Assembly: GCA_964035545.1 (NCBI GenBank)
Contig: OZ037770.1
Span: 1,466,001-1,530,000, forward strand
Direction of reading: 5' to 3'
Origin: Bugula neritina
Taxonomy: Eukaryota; Bryozoa; Gymnolaemata; Cheilostomatida; Bugulidae
DNA length: 64,000 nt
The notes beneath the pieces are model-generated. The model was not told where the DNA came from, did not search any database, and saw nothing but the letters and a program-made list of their open reading frames with translations. The stretch's first letter is position 1, and each line of letters opens with the position of its first letter. The position numbers and the translations under genes were made by a program. This document shows positions 37,073-48,095 of the stretch, in pieces.

Positions 37073-39144
37073 TTTTACTGTCTTTCTGATTATTCTTGGT
37101 TTTTCAGCTTGATGAATTGAATAAATGGATTTGATTTCGGGTATTATGTAATGGATGAAAGAAATTTTTCTTAAATTTGTACTGAGCAATTTTTGCTATT
37201 GCTATGATGTTTAGTGATAAAATTGCACCCTTAATAACCCTGAAAACTTTCATTACTAGCATTTGTTTATGTTCATTTTTAGGAAATTAAAATGAAGACA
37301 CAACTCACCAATGCTATCTCACTGTGCCTGCATGCAGTTTATCTAAAAAGGTACTCCTATTAGCTGGCTCTTGCCCAATACCTGGTTGTCTCTGTAACTA
37401 TTTTTTGCTCGCAGATGAGTTTTTTGAACTTGACATTTTATTGATTTTGAAAGTTATAGTGAGCTTTGAACTTGCTAGCATCGTTTTTAAAGACTTGCTG
37501 CAGTTTTTATCAACATTTTTTCAGTCAATGGTGTTAGTTTGGAAGCTCTCTCACTCCTCTCTCTGTCTCTTTCTCCCACACCTTCCACTCAACCTCTCTC
37601 TCTTTCTCCCCCTCTCTCCCACCCTCCCTTTCTCCCACCCTCCCTCTCTCCCACCCTCTGTCTCTCCCACCTTCTCTCTCTCCCACTCTCCGTCTCTCCC
37701 ACCTTCTCTCTCTCCTAACCTTTCTCTCTTCCCTTTTCCACTATCTCTCTGACTCTCTCCCTTTCTCTCTTCTACCCCATCTCTCTTCCATCCTCTCTCT
37801 TAACGTTTCTCTCCCACCCCTCCCCTCTCCCACTCTCTTTCTCTCTCTAGTTTGCATGGCTTTACCCAATTTTGGTTTATTTTTTTATTTTGTTTCAGAG
37901 TATCCAAAAGGAAAGCTAAAATTTATTTAATATATATTATACCAACTTGAGCTTTGCATATAATATCAAATAAATGCTGTGTTTTGTTAAAACAATGTTT
38001 GCAACTTTGTAGTATATTCAAATTCATAATTTATTTGTAGAGTCACACAACAAGACACTACTCTGACACACTCACAAGTTGCCACTGATCCAGCAGTATA
38101 GATGATTGTTTTCTCCACTGGCTATGCTATCACGCTTTACTGTTGTGGTGTTTGAAACAAACCAATTGTTTGCCTACGCAGATTAGGGTGAGAAAAAAAG
38201 TGAGAAATGAAAGCTGTTTTTAATACCAACTACACTTAGTTTTTATTGAATGAAAAACAAAGTGAAATCATTAGTTATCCGTTAAATGACTAAATCATTG
38301 TTTATAAAGATGAAACACAAATAATCTTATAATATGCTAATGAAATTTGGCTTTCAAATAGCTTTTTTCTGTATATTTGTTGAGGAAGTTTATCTTCAAC
38401 AAAACTTCGTAGCTGTTGAATATGTGGAGAGTATTTTATATTGCATAAATTTATAGAGTAAAAGGTTCTCATCAAACTTTTACAACTTAGCTCATCGACG
38501 GTTTAAAAGTGTGAGTCACCCTTCACACTAGAGTTTTATAAAGTTTTAATGAATGTGCAGTATTTTATAAAATATTGTGTGTCTCGTAAATTTAGCTATT
38601 TCTACCTTTTCAGTGAGATTGGAGTAAACACACCTCAAAATTCACATCTGGTATCACATTGATTTATCGCAAGTCAAAGTACACCTACTAACTCTTCCTT
38701 CCTTAATACCTGCTTGATTTTGCACTTCTACTCATTTCGTATACCTAACATTTCTCTTGCAGATGAATTACATCTTTTAAGTTGTAAAAGCCTTAAATAG
38801 CATGAAATTAATGAGGTTTAAACCGTGGCCACACTAACTATTGATGCGTTTATTGATGGGTTAAATTACACGAAAATATTGTCTCTTTCTTTTTAGTTTC
38901 ACCTAAAGTATTACATACTATTGATGGAGGCTTTGCTGAAGTTTTTGGGTGATGATTTGTCAATAATTTTCCAGAGAAGATGATGCCACGGTGGCTGGCA
39001 TCATTATGCAGTTTCCAAATTTCTTTCAGCTTTGCTCTAGTGAAAATGTTGAAAAACAATCAACAAAAAGGTTTGTACCATAAACGAAGTTACTGTGTGC
39101 GTGTTGTCAAAGCATAAAGTGTGTTGGAAATTTTTGGGTTTCTG
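37073..39144. other. Flank of the inverted duplication, no supported gene
   Basis: Apart from the polypyrimidine tract listed below, this is ordinary AT-rich sequence. The 69-residue minus ORF at 38850-39059 and the low-complexity ORF at 37324-37752 have no recognisable family. Confidence 0.45.
37541..37852. repeat. Polypyrimidine (CTCTCTCCCAC-type) simple repeat
   Basis: About 310 bases almost free of purines on the plus strand, built of ctctctctctccc and cacc words. Such tracts can adopt triplex (H-DNA) structures. The Ser/Pro/Leu-rich ORF across it is an artefact of composition. Confidence 0.9.
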
Positions 39145-39474
39145 TTGAGATGCGTTTTTGCTTTTCCTGCATGAAAAAAGTTCCAGTTTCAGTTAATATC
39201 ACTAGCGGAGTGCCCACCTATATTTTAAATCATATTGATGCATAAGTTCTTTTTGTAATATTAAAAGTATAACTTGCTTAATTGCTATTCAATGCCCTTT
39301 GAAGTTTCCAACTGTAATTAATTAGTTGATTTGGCAGCATAGTATCGATGATTGATGAAGGCAGCCGATATAATTATAAGCATAAATATCTATATCTACA
39401 TGAAGATGTCATTCCCAATGATTGTTATTCTGAAATCAGCTGATTAAGTTATCACAAACTAAACATTTTGACCA
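39145..39474 (+). repeat. Old dispersed repeat, copy 2, left part
   Basis: Aligns with 17108-17455 and resumes at 42049-42135 after the inserted element. Similarity is moderate with small gaps, so the family is old. Confidence 0.6.
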
Positions 39475-42048
39475 CACAGTTGGTTTAAGGTCATGCTTTT
39501 CATTTTCTGGCTCTTTGCCAGGTGCTTTATGTTCTATATGAACAATGTTCCACTGATAGCTCGAACAGGTTGAATGTCACAGGAACAAAAAAAATATAAA
39601 AAGATAAAGAAACTTATGTTCTCCAATATACTTTTTTATTTTTTTCAAAAGCCAATTCATGTTTAAGTTATAGCTTGTTGAAAAACATAGTCCCCCTTCC
39701 ACATTCTTTTCAATTTATACGCTCCTGACTTGTTATTGTGTCTCAATATGCCTTGTATTTGAGTGCTTGTTAGTCTCGCTTCACTAACTTTGCCTATACT
39801 TCACAAGTGCCAGTGCTGCTGGCTCAAAAGCTAAATGTTATAAACTGTCAGCTAAAACCCAATCTTGTATTCCTAGGTTGGTTGGCCTAAATAAAACAAT
39901 AGTCAAATCATGATTTCATGTTTTAAAAATTTACTCTATTCTAACCTGCTGCCTAGCTAGTTCTATTTTTGATGTATAATTACAAAATTTGTGATACATT
40001 TTTTTGGCAACCATGTAATTTATAAAATGCAGTAATGGTACTTATAATATTATATTATTATCATTATAATATATTATATAGTATTATGTGTGTTTTTATT
40101 ATCCTGCATAATATCTAATTTATTATTGTTGTTGTGCAAACAAGTGCAATTAACCTAGTTTTCAAAATGTACCTCTAAATTATCAGAATATCAGTTTAGA
40201 TATTTTCATGCTTTGTAAGGTAAACCTAAAAAAAGAGGCTGTATTCTCAAAGTAAAGGGTGTTGAACTATGAACTATATTAGATTAGCCACTCTGCTACC
40301 AAGTGCATCAGTATAATATTATATAAATAGCTCTGATGCTTTGTCTCCGGTGGCTGGCTGCGATATGATAACTTGGCCAACTTCCAAGAGTTTAAAATTG
40401 GCGCAATTATTCAAGAGGTTACATACTGCACAAAGCTAGCAGTGATAGTAACCTTGCTATTGGCAGTACTTATTACAACTGCCAGCATATAAGCTGCATT
40501 GTAGAATGCCGTTGGGGCAGGCTAGTAAAACCAAATTCTGCTCTCTAATATACCTTAGACAAAATGCAGCAACATAATTTTTAGTTTCAAATTACATTTG
40601 CCACCCTTACATGAGCTGTGGGCTTCATAAAGATTCATATGATTAGAGATTTATGCTATAGGCCCTATCTGTGCTAGTGTATGATGAAAATAACACACCA
40701 TTGTCAAAGTTAACTTCAAGTATGTTGTTTTCCAGAAACTCAGTAATGTCCATTTATCTCTCGCATACAAATACTTATGTAATACCATACAGTTTAAGTT
40801 TTATTTTAGAGCACATCTGCAAACTCTACAATAAGAGCTTGCTTTACCAGTCTATTTCAGACCTGTTTTTGTAGCTAGTAATACGCAAGCTACTTATTTT
40901 TAAACTTTTGGGTTATTTGTTCAAAACCATTAGCTTTGCTCGTAACCCGAGACTATTGCAACAGTTGACTGCTATCAACATGAATTGACAGCCTAATAAT
41001 TATAACCCTTTTGCGCGCGAAATATTCATGTAATGATAGTTACTCATATAGTGCGCGTCTTATTAACGATGACTGCGTGGTCTAGAGGTTAGAGGCGTCA
41101 GCGAGGAGTTAGTTGGTTATGGTTCAACCCTGTTTTGTCGCAATTTTTTTTGTCAACTTATGCAAATCCTACGCATGTATAATAAATATGGCTATAATTG
41201 TAAAGTTTTTTTTAACTTTTGTTAAACAGTAAGACAACATACATGCATAATAATTAGATCTGAACACTGGACTAAACCTTAAATTGATCTTATAGAATAC
41301 AATGTACTTAAAATAATCATATGTGAATTAGAGAAACTGAAAGTACACCTGCTGCTCTATAGACAGACCTTTACTGACAAGACTGCAAAGTGAAGTGATT
41401 TAGCTGAAATTAACTCTGCCAAACAAACAAAGAATTATGTTGTGCTGAGGCATTTTCAATATATTATTGTAACATAGTGAGATGATTCAGCTAAGTGCTA
41501 ATGTAAAACAGGGAACATTATATTGGCAGAAATCCAATAGACTGCCAATTTGTGCGAGAGGGTACTATATGTTATTGTGATAGCGCAGAGCGGCAAACGT
41601 ACTAGGAATGTTATAATTAGTCACAGGAGCGTAGCTAGAACCACCATATGAAGAATTTAGAAAATTGCAGTGAAACTTGCAAAATGGTGTATGTTTTTAC
41701 CAAATTGTGAAGAGCATAAACAGAATTTCAAAAAACAAAGAAAGTATATTAGAGAAAACATATCAAGGGATGTCAAGTTTAACTTTTATACTTTATAAAA
41801 TGAATCCCCTGTGCTACAGCAGTGGAACATGGAGGGTGTAAAATTTTACTTATTATGCAACAACTTTCTCAAAAAAATTTTTATTGAAAAATTAAAAAAG
41901 TATATGAAAGAGGAATGCAAGAGCTATCTTTTCATGTAAAATTTGTTAATGTGAGACAAAAACTGTTCGAGCTATCCCCTGGAAACCGTTTATATATAAC
42001 ATAAAGCAGTGCCTGAATCTGGAAAGTAATGACCTTAAACCAACTGTG
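39475..42048. mobile_element. Foldback-type element with long imperfect inverted ends
   Basis: The left end CACAGTTGGTTTAAGGTCAT (39475) is repeated exactly, in reverse complement, at the right end (42029-42048). Similarity continues inward for at least 150 bases (shared gctttatgtt.tatat, gatagctcgaacag, atatactttttta). The element splits an older repeat whose unsplit copy is at 17108-17580. Flanking CA on both sides may be a target duplication but is too short to be sure. No transposase is evident; a tRNA-like sequence lies inside at 41071. Confidence 0.7.
41071..41150 (+). repeat. tRNA-derived SINE-like sequence
   Basis: A box TGGTCTAGAGG (41078-41088), B box GGTTCAACCC (41121-41130) and a T8 run directly downstream (41143-41150) that would end RNA polymerase III transcripts. 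Acceptor and T stems do not form properly, so it is not a working tRNA. It shares the 5' half with 29731-29760. Confidence 0.55.
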
Positions 42049-42135
42049 CAGTGGCTTGCAATGCAATTGGTGAAATTTCAGACCTAGATAAATTGAATTT
42101 CTTACTGAAAATCGTGAAGGTGTTAAAGTTTAAAG
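42049..42135 (+). repeat. Old dispersed repeat, copy 2, right part
   Basis: Continuation of the copy at 39145, matching 17470-17560 (gtggctt..caat.caat, gaatttct.ac.gaaaatcgtgaaggt). Confidence 0.6.
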
Positions 42136-43795
42136 TGAAAGTTTAAAGGGTCATCTCTCTGCGAATTCTAATAGCATGGTGCCAATTAGACTTGAAAAAA
42201 TTTCAAGGCACTACAAAGCACTAAGCCCATTCTTACAAGTAGTTTCAAAGTGCACTGGAATTTCAGTTTACTTGTCATTGTATAGAATCCTGATCTACAC
42301 TATATAGCATTCACTATTGCCTGCTTCTTCTAAGCATCTATAATGTATTAACTACAGTTTGCTTTGAGAAGTGAATTTCTACTTGGTATTTTTTCCTTAT
42401 CATTCCGTTGTTTGCCAGTAGTCTTAATTTAATGGATTTTCCCTTTTCAAAAGTGGTTGTGACAATCAAAACACATCATGCAGCCTGCAACTACACAATC
42501 AGTCAGTAATTTCTTCCATTAAAGTAGCTCTTCTGGTTACTCTTGCTCACCTAAAAGCCTGAGCCTCATTCAAATTGCAATTTTTTAGAGTTGTTAGTTT
42601 TTCATGCAGTCTTTCATTTTTTTTTTGTTAGGCACAAAATTAGTATTCACTAGACCTAATCTTTCATCTGCATGTATGCCTATTGTTTGTTCATTAAAGA
42701 AAAACCTCTGCTGAGTATTGAACTAATAATGAAAATAAATTCCCTAAACTAAAAGTAGCAGTGTGATTTTGGTATTACAATTAGTTGTTAGCATAGAGTC
42801 AAGTTATTGACAGGAATTTTCAAATTGAAATGAATGAATTTCATTGTAAGTCAGCAAGATTTGGTCTAAGTAAACATAGCATTACATCGTGTTTTATTTA
42901 GCATTTGCAGAAGGCAACATATATTTTAAGGATTATTGTAAACTTAAATGTAATTTTAAGTACTTTCCATGTTTGTTATTGTAGATGGTCTTGTTCTTTG
43001 GGATGGATGTGACAACTCCTTGTGTCAAGCTTAACTGATTGACTACTGAATCCCAATCATATGTTTTGCCAAAAAATGTGAAAATGGAGTGCATGTCTAC
43101 TTTATTTGAGAAAATATTAAAAATACTTTTGAAACTTCTTCTAGCCAAACAATACAACAGTTTCATTTCATTAAAAAATATCATTTGCACAGAAATGTAT
43201 TATGTAATCAAACAATTTCTAGAAAAAAAGTGCTTTCCTCCAGTTTTGCTAATGAACTACATTTTTCATTATATGCTTGTCTATATAATTTTATTAATTG
43301 TTTTTTCTAGTGAGTCAATTAAAGTCAATTCAACCTAGAAAAGTCTGAATTTCAGACTTAATTTCAAGCTAGAATATTCACATTTTTAGGTCTGCGTTTG
43401 CAAAAATTGTTGTGTTACTTTACTTTTTATATTTTTTGAAATAAATATCTTTTTAGCTTGTGCCTATTCATGATTAGAATAGTATAATAATATTTAACTT
43501 TTCTTCAATTTCAATAGATGAAAATGTTGATCAGTTGGAGTATTCAGTTTAGCTGAATTTTACTTGCTTCTGCGAAAACAATCTTTTGGAGTTGTCTGCC
43601 CTCTCTTTAGGTAATTTTTTGACCTATGGTCAACGCAATAATTATAACTTTTTAAAGATGCTTGTGAACCTAACAATATAGCATAACTATCAAACCACAT
43701 TATTCAATATCTGCATAAAATTTAGCCGATAAGCTGCCACCCAATGAGCTTGAAAAGATATTAGAATTCTAGCTCAGTGCTGCCATCAATGTAGA

Positions 43796-43853
43796 TATTT
43801 ATAATGATATAAAGCCAAAACTCATTATTTATAATGATATAAAGCCAAAACTC
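43796..43853 (+). repeat. Short tandem duplication (about 28 bp x 2)
   Basis: The segment atttataatgatataaagcc plus aaaactca occurs twice in immediate succession. Confidence 0.85.
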
Positions 43854-44962
43854 AATATTGCATGAAATTATCTAACCATTCCTGACAAAGACTCGAGATA
43901 ATAACTCCAAAGTTGGTCAGTTGAAACCACAGCAATAATACTTTAATCCTTATAATTGTCAGGTTTAATTTTATACCAAGCCCCAATAAGTATATATCAC
44001 TATGACAACACAGCCTAAGCACCTCCAATGCAAGAAATTTAGTATTGTGGTGCTGCAAATCCTCCAGTTACAAATGAGTAGAGCTTTCATGATTATTGGT
44101 CTACCATAATGTTTATTTAGTTTTAAGGACTAGCATAAATGCTATTATATGTGGGAGGTATTTGAAAAGCTTCCAACTCCATCTTCAACTACGGGCTATT
44201 ATAATTATGCCGATAAACGAGATACTACACTCAGACTGCCCTGTTATAGTACTATGATTGGCTACTGCAAAATTTTTGCCGATAGACAACATTTAATTAT
44301 GATGTAATGTATCTCGTATTGGTACATAAGTGTTATGTCTGAGGACGAGATACTGTGAAATTATGCCCTGCATTTGAGAACAAGTTTTTGTACACATATA
44401 CTGCTAATTTCCTTTACTGCTTACACCAATTTATAATGTTGATAGCTTACTACATGTTGTGCACTTTCAGTCTACTAGCTCAGTAAGAGCTTCACTACAG
44501 TTTCAAGCTAATTCCAGCAGTAGACATCAGAATAGCTATATAGGCCTAGCTTGTTTGTATTGAATATGTGACTTCTAATCTAATTAAATTATAACTAAAG
44601 GAGTGGAGTATAGTTGTGGTATTATGAAGGGGGTGTTCAAATTTTTATCAATCATCTTCTTTTAAAAACAAAATAGTAAAATAAATAAATAGCTGTTTTT
44701 TTTCAAGTAAATCATCATTTATAAAACAATAATTTATATTTTGTATAATAATGATTAAAGCAAATGATATCATAATGCTTTCAAAAAAGCACGTAGAACG
44801 TTTATAATTCACATCCACCCCCACCCGGAAAAACCTACCCTAGTCATGCCACAGCTGCAGTGCACTGTCCTCAAACAAACCGCTCTGTGTAATATCATAC
44901 GTAGTAGCTGCATCTTGCCGTATTGGAGATGTTACTAGTAAAAGCTATCTCGGTAAATAAAA

Positions 44963-45110
44963 TATTCGATGTTAAAACGCAATCTGTGAAGTGAACTTGC
45001 CAACTGGCGGTGGGATTATCATTATAAAATTGAGTGAAAAACGTCTTTTACCTCTCAAACCTAGGATGAAAGAGTGTACTTTGATTAACTTAAAAAGTTT
45101 AACTTCAAGG
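44963..45110 (+). other. Candidate coding exon with strong splice donor
   Basis: One frame is open for 49 codons (NAICEVNLPTGGG ... LKSLTSR) and runs directly to AAGG|GTAAGTGAG, a consensus donor with GT at 45111-45112. A less AT-rich stretch upstream (44815-44900) could be a promoter. No start codon, partner exon or protein family was identified. Confidence 0.25.
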
Positions 45111-45238
45111 GTAAGTGAGTACATACTGCTTCCTTCAGCAAATTCGCATATTTCATATTGCTTACAAGCAATAATATATTTAATTTTATAGTATTTGTAT
45201 AGTTGTACTATTAGTATTACGGTAGGCCTATACTGCAT

Positions 45239-45293
45239 GCGTATTACTATTACTATTACTATTACTATTACTATATTATTATTATTATTATTT
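45239..45293. repeat. (TTACTA)n hexamer then (TTA)n microsatellite
   Basis: A fresh, perfect run of the hexamer TTACTA followed by TTA triplets. The same word dominates the degenerate sequence in the inverted arms. Confidence 0.9.
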
Positions 45294-46983
45294 GTATTGC
45301 ACAGTATCACTGAACTTCAAAATTGAGTTTTATATTCATAAAATGTATAGTAATATAGTCATTCATTAATGGTAGAACTATTACAAAGACTGTAAAACTA
45401 GATCTAAATTGTTCGTTCATTTCATCATTATGTAATTAACTTTAAGAAAAATTGCCAAATTTATTATTGACTATTATTTTTTTCTTCAATATTTAAAGTT
45501 CTGTAGTTGAGTAGGCACATAGAAAATATAATATTGCACTGAGGAGCTTTTGTTTAGTAATTCTAATTGTACTACTACTTGCATACCAAACTACATTTAC
45601 TGTGAGTGACCAACTTGAAATACATTATAAGCATATGTTTCAAAAAAATTGTAGTGGTCATGGCAATCATATCTACTGAGAAATTATTTGAAAAATACAA
45701 TTTCAAGGGAGCATTCAACATATTAATTGTAATTATGAGCTGTGTCTTTTATAAAGTTACCAGCAGGCAGCTTTGATCTGATTACAGTATAGGTAGATTT
45801 TACAGAATATAGACTACTATAATAGTACCTGTACTAGCTGTGGTGTATGAACATGTTAAATCAAATTTCAAATGTTGAAAATTACTTTTGAATGTATTGA
45901 GAAATCTGCTATTGTATTTTTAGATGATGCCCCAAAACAAGTGGCTTATACTAGAGGATTAAGTTTTGCCAATGAAATGCTATAGTATGTGTAATCAGGA
46001 CATCTTTTCAATGTCAGCTGCAGCTCTTAGGATTTTTTGATCTTCTACTCTTGCAAGACGATATCTTTTTATGTTTAAAAAGCATAATACTCTACAATTG
46101 ACACCTATATATCAAGACTCTACCTGCAAGAATAGGACTTCTATCCACGAATATAAAAACTAAAATTATTAATAGTTGACAGGACTAATTACCCTAGCAA
46201 TGTGCCTTTTAGTTAGGCTTTTGCAGCTTGAATTTTTATAGATTCTGCTTTTTTACAAAGTCAGTTTGACATTTAATATCGTAATGTTTGCTAAAGAAAA
46301 GTAATTAGGGAACTAACCTATTATTTCCCCCAAGTTTGTAATATATTTATAGGATGTATTGCTATAAAAAGGCCTGACTTATTTCTTCACAATAGTACAC
46401 ACCTGTTACACCTTCTGCATGTTCACATTATTCATTGAACTTGCTACTTCTATGCCTGATCATACGTGTATATATATTATATTATGTTTGAAAATCCAAA
46501 CTGATTTTTGTTGTGATCTTTAGCAATGGCTATCTGGTATTTACTTGAATAAAACTGAAAGATTTGTTGCATATGCCTAAATTCTCAAGTCAATTCTTGT
46601 TATGGAATATTATAACTGCAGCATCAAAATAATAGATAATGCATTGCTAGTTATATCTGAGCTGATTAACTGACACCTATCAGTCTGGAAACAAAACTGA
46701 ATTCACTGAACATCTGTTTTTATCTTAAGGAGGTTTTCTTTTCAAATTCTCAATACTTGTCTAGCTAAGATTAAAACTTTTCATCGTGGATGTTTCACTC
46801 GGGCAAGCATGCATAGTGTCGGTCAGTCAGTCTAACTAGACACAGCTTTTTCTATTAGATGCTAAATTTAGAAACATAAAATAGTTGATAATCTTGGCTC
46901 TGAGTTGGTATACAAACCGATGATATGCTTGAGTGAACACTGCGCAGCTATGATAACCAACTATTGATAGTAGCTGCCAGGAG

Positions 46984-46991
46984 TATAAAAG
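46984..46991 (+). promoter_or_regulatory. TATA box of an unassigned promoter
   Basis: TATAAAAG followed by a GC-richer stretch (gagcccagttgtttgctgg), as in many core promoters. No ORF starts within 200 bases downstream: the first ATG there is followed at once by a stop. It would therefore drive a non-coding leader exon or an RNA, if it is real. Confidence 0.4.
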
Positions 46992-48095
46992 GAGCCCAGT
47001 TGTTTGCTGGCCTCAAATTTATTTCTCAGTGCAAGGCAACAAGATACAGCTCATAGCCAATTTTTGGACATTTAGATAGAAGCCATTTAGGCTTGATTGG
47101 ATCTTTAAAAGTTTAGACTGTATACAGCAGAGAGCAAATAGAATATACTTAAAGCACAGGCTCATGGTCTAACCTTTTATATAGTTCCAAGTTCCAACTC
47201 ACTTCAATAAGTGTTGATTATTGCTTATATACTAATGTACAATGGGACCACAAAAGTACCTACTAGCTTTATTAGACATTTTCAGCAATCAAATCCTTTA
47301 CCCAAACCATCTAAACTCAAAGTGGCCACACAAGATTCTGCATATCTGCCCTTCACAGCTACCAACAAAATCTCGCACATGACTATCTGACCTATATACA
47401 AGTCTCTTTACTATTCTAATCTATTGTGCAGAGTCTGTAACTGATTGTAATAGTTTAGCAGTGAGAAGTGTTTTTACAACTAGAAGAGGATTTTAATGAT
47501 GAAGGTAATTTTGGTTTTAAGTTAGTCAATGGTAGTGAACAGATAGATTAATAGTCTAGCCTAAAAACATTATGCTTTGAGAAAAGAGCATCTCTAAATT
47601 ATTTGTTATGACTGCCTTTTACAGTATTTAAATAATAACTGCATTAAAATTTCAAAGGTTGTAGTCAAGCCTGTAATTATTAACAACTTTATTAGGCTAG
47701 CCAAATGGAAGAACATTGAGTTAGCATTAGCATTTAGCTTGCTTCCAGAATCTGAAATAGTTTTACATTGTTTGTTGAAAAAGCAGTTATGAAAATTATC
47801 TTCCTTTGTACATCAAGTACATTGCACATGAAACGAACCACTGGTGTCTTGTAGTAATAATAATGCTTAGCCTTGCCATGACCACATACTTGCTCAATAG
47901 ATTGTTGCGATAGTTGTAATATGAACAGGTGCAGCCCTAGCTAATTTGATGGTCTGTTGGCAATTGTTCAAACTCATGCTAAAATATGACAAGTAGGCAA
48001 TACGCATGCCGCCCACAGAGCAATAGCAACTAGGAACTGAGCCTAGATTATAAGATGATATTTTGCTGGGAATGACCTTAACTATGCTGTGTATC

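Larger units (their letters stand above)
42136..48093. other. AT-rich region without a convincing gene
   Basis: About 6 kb. Small features inside are listed separately (43796, 44963, 45239, 46984). The ORFs at 43039-43338, 43852-44058 and 47894-48097 show no recognisable protein family or consistent splice signals. Confidence 0.45.

Noticed and set aside
37324-37752. 142-residue Ser/Pro/Leu-rich ORF
   Set aside because: Its second half is the polypyrimidine repeat; no coding evidence.
41071-41150. Functional tRNA gene
   Set aside because: A and B boxes are present, but acceptor and T stems do not pair; it fits a tRNA-derived SINE better.
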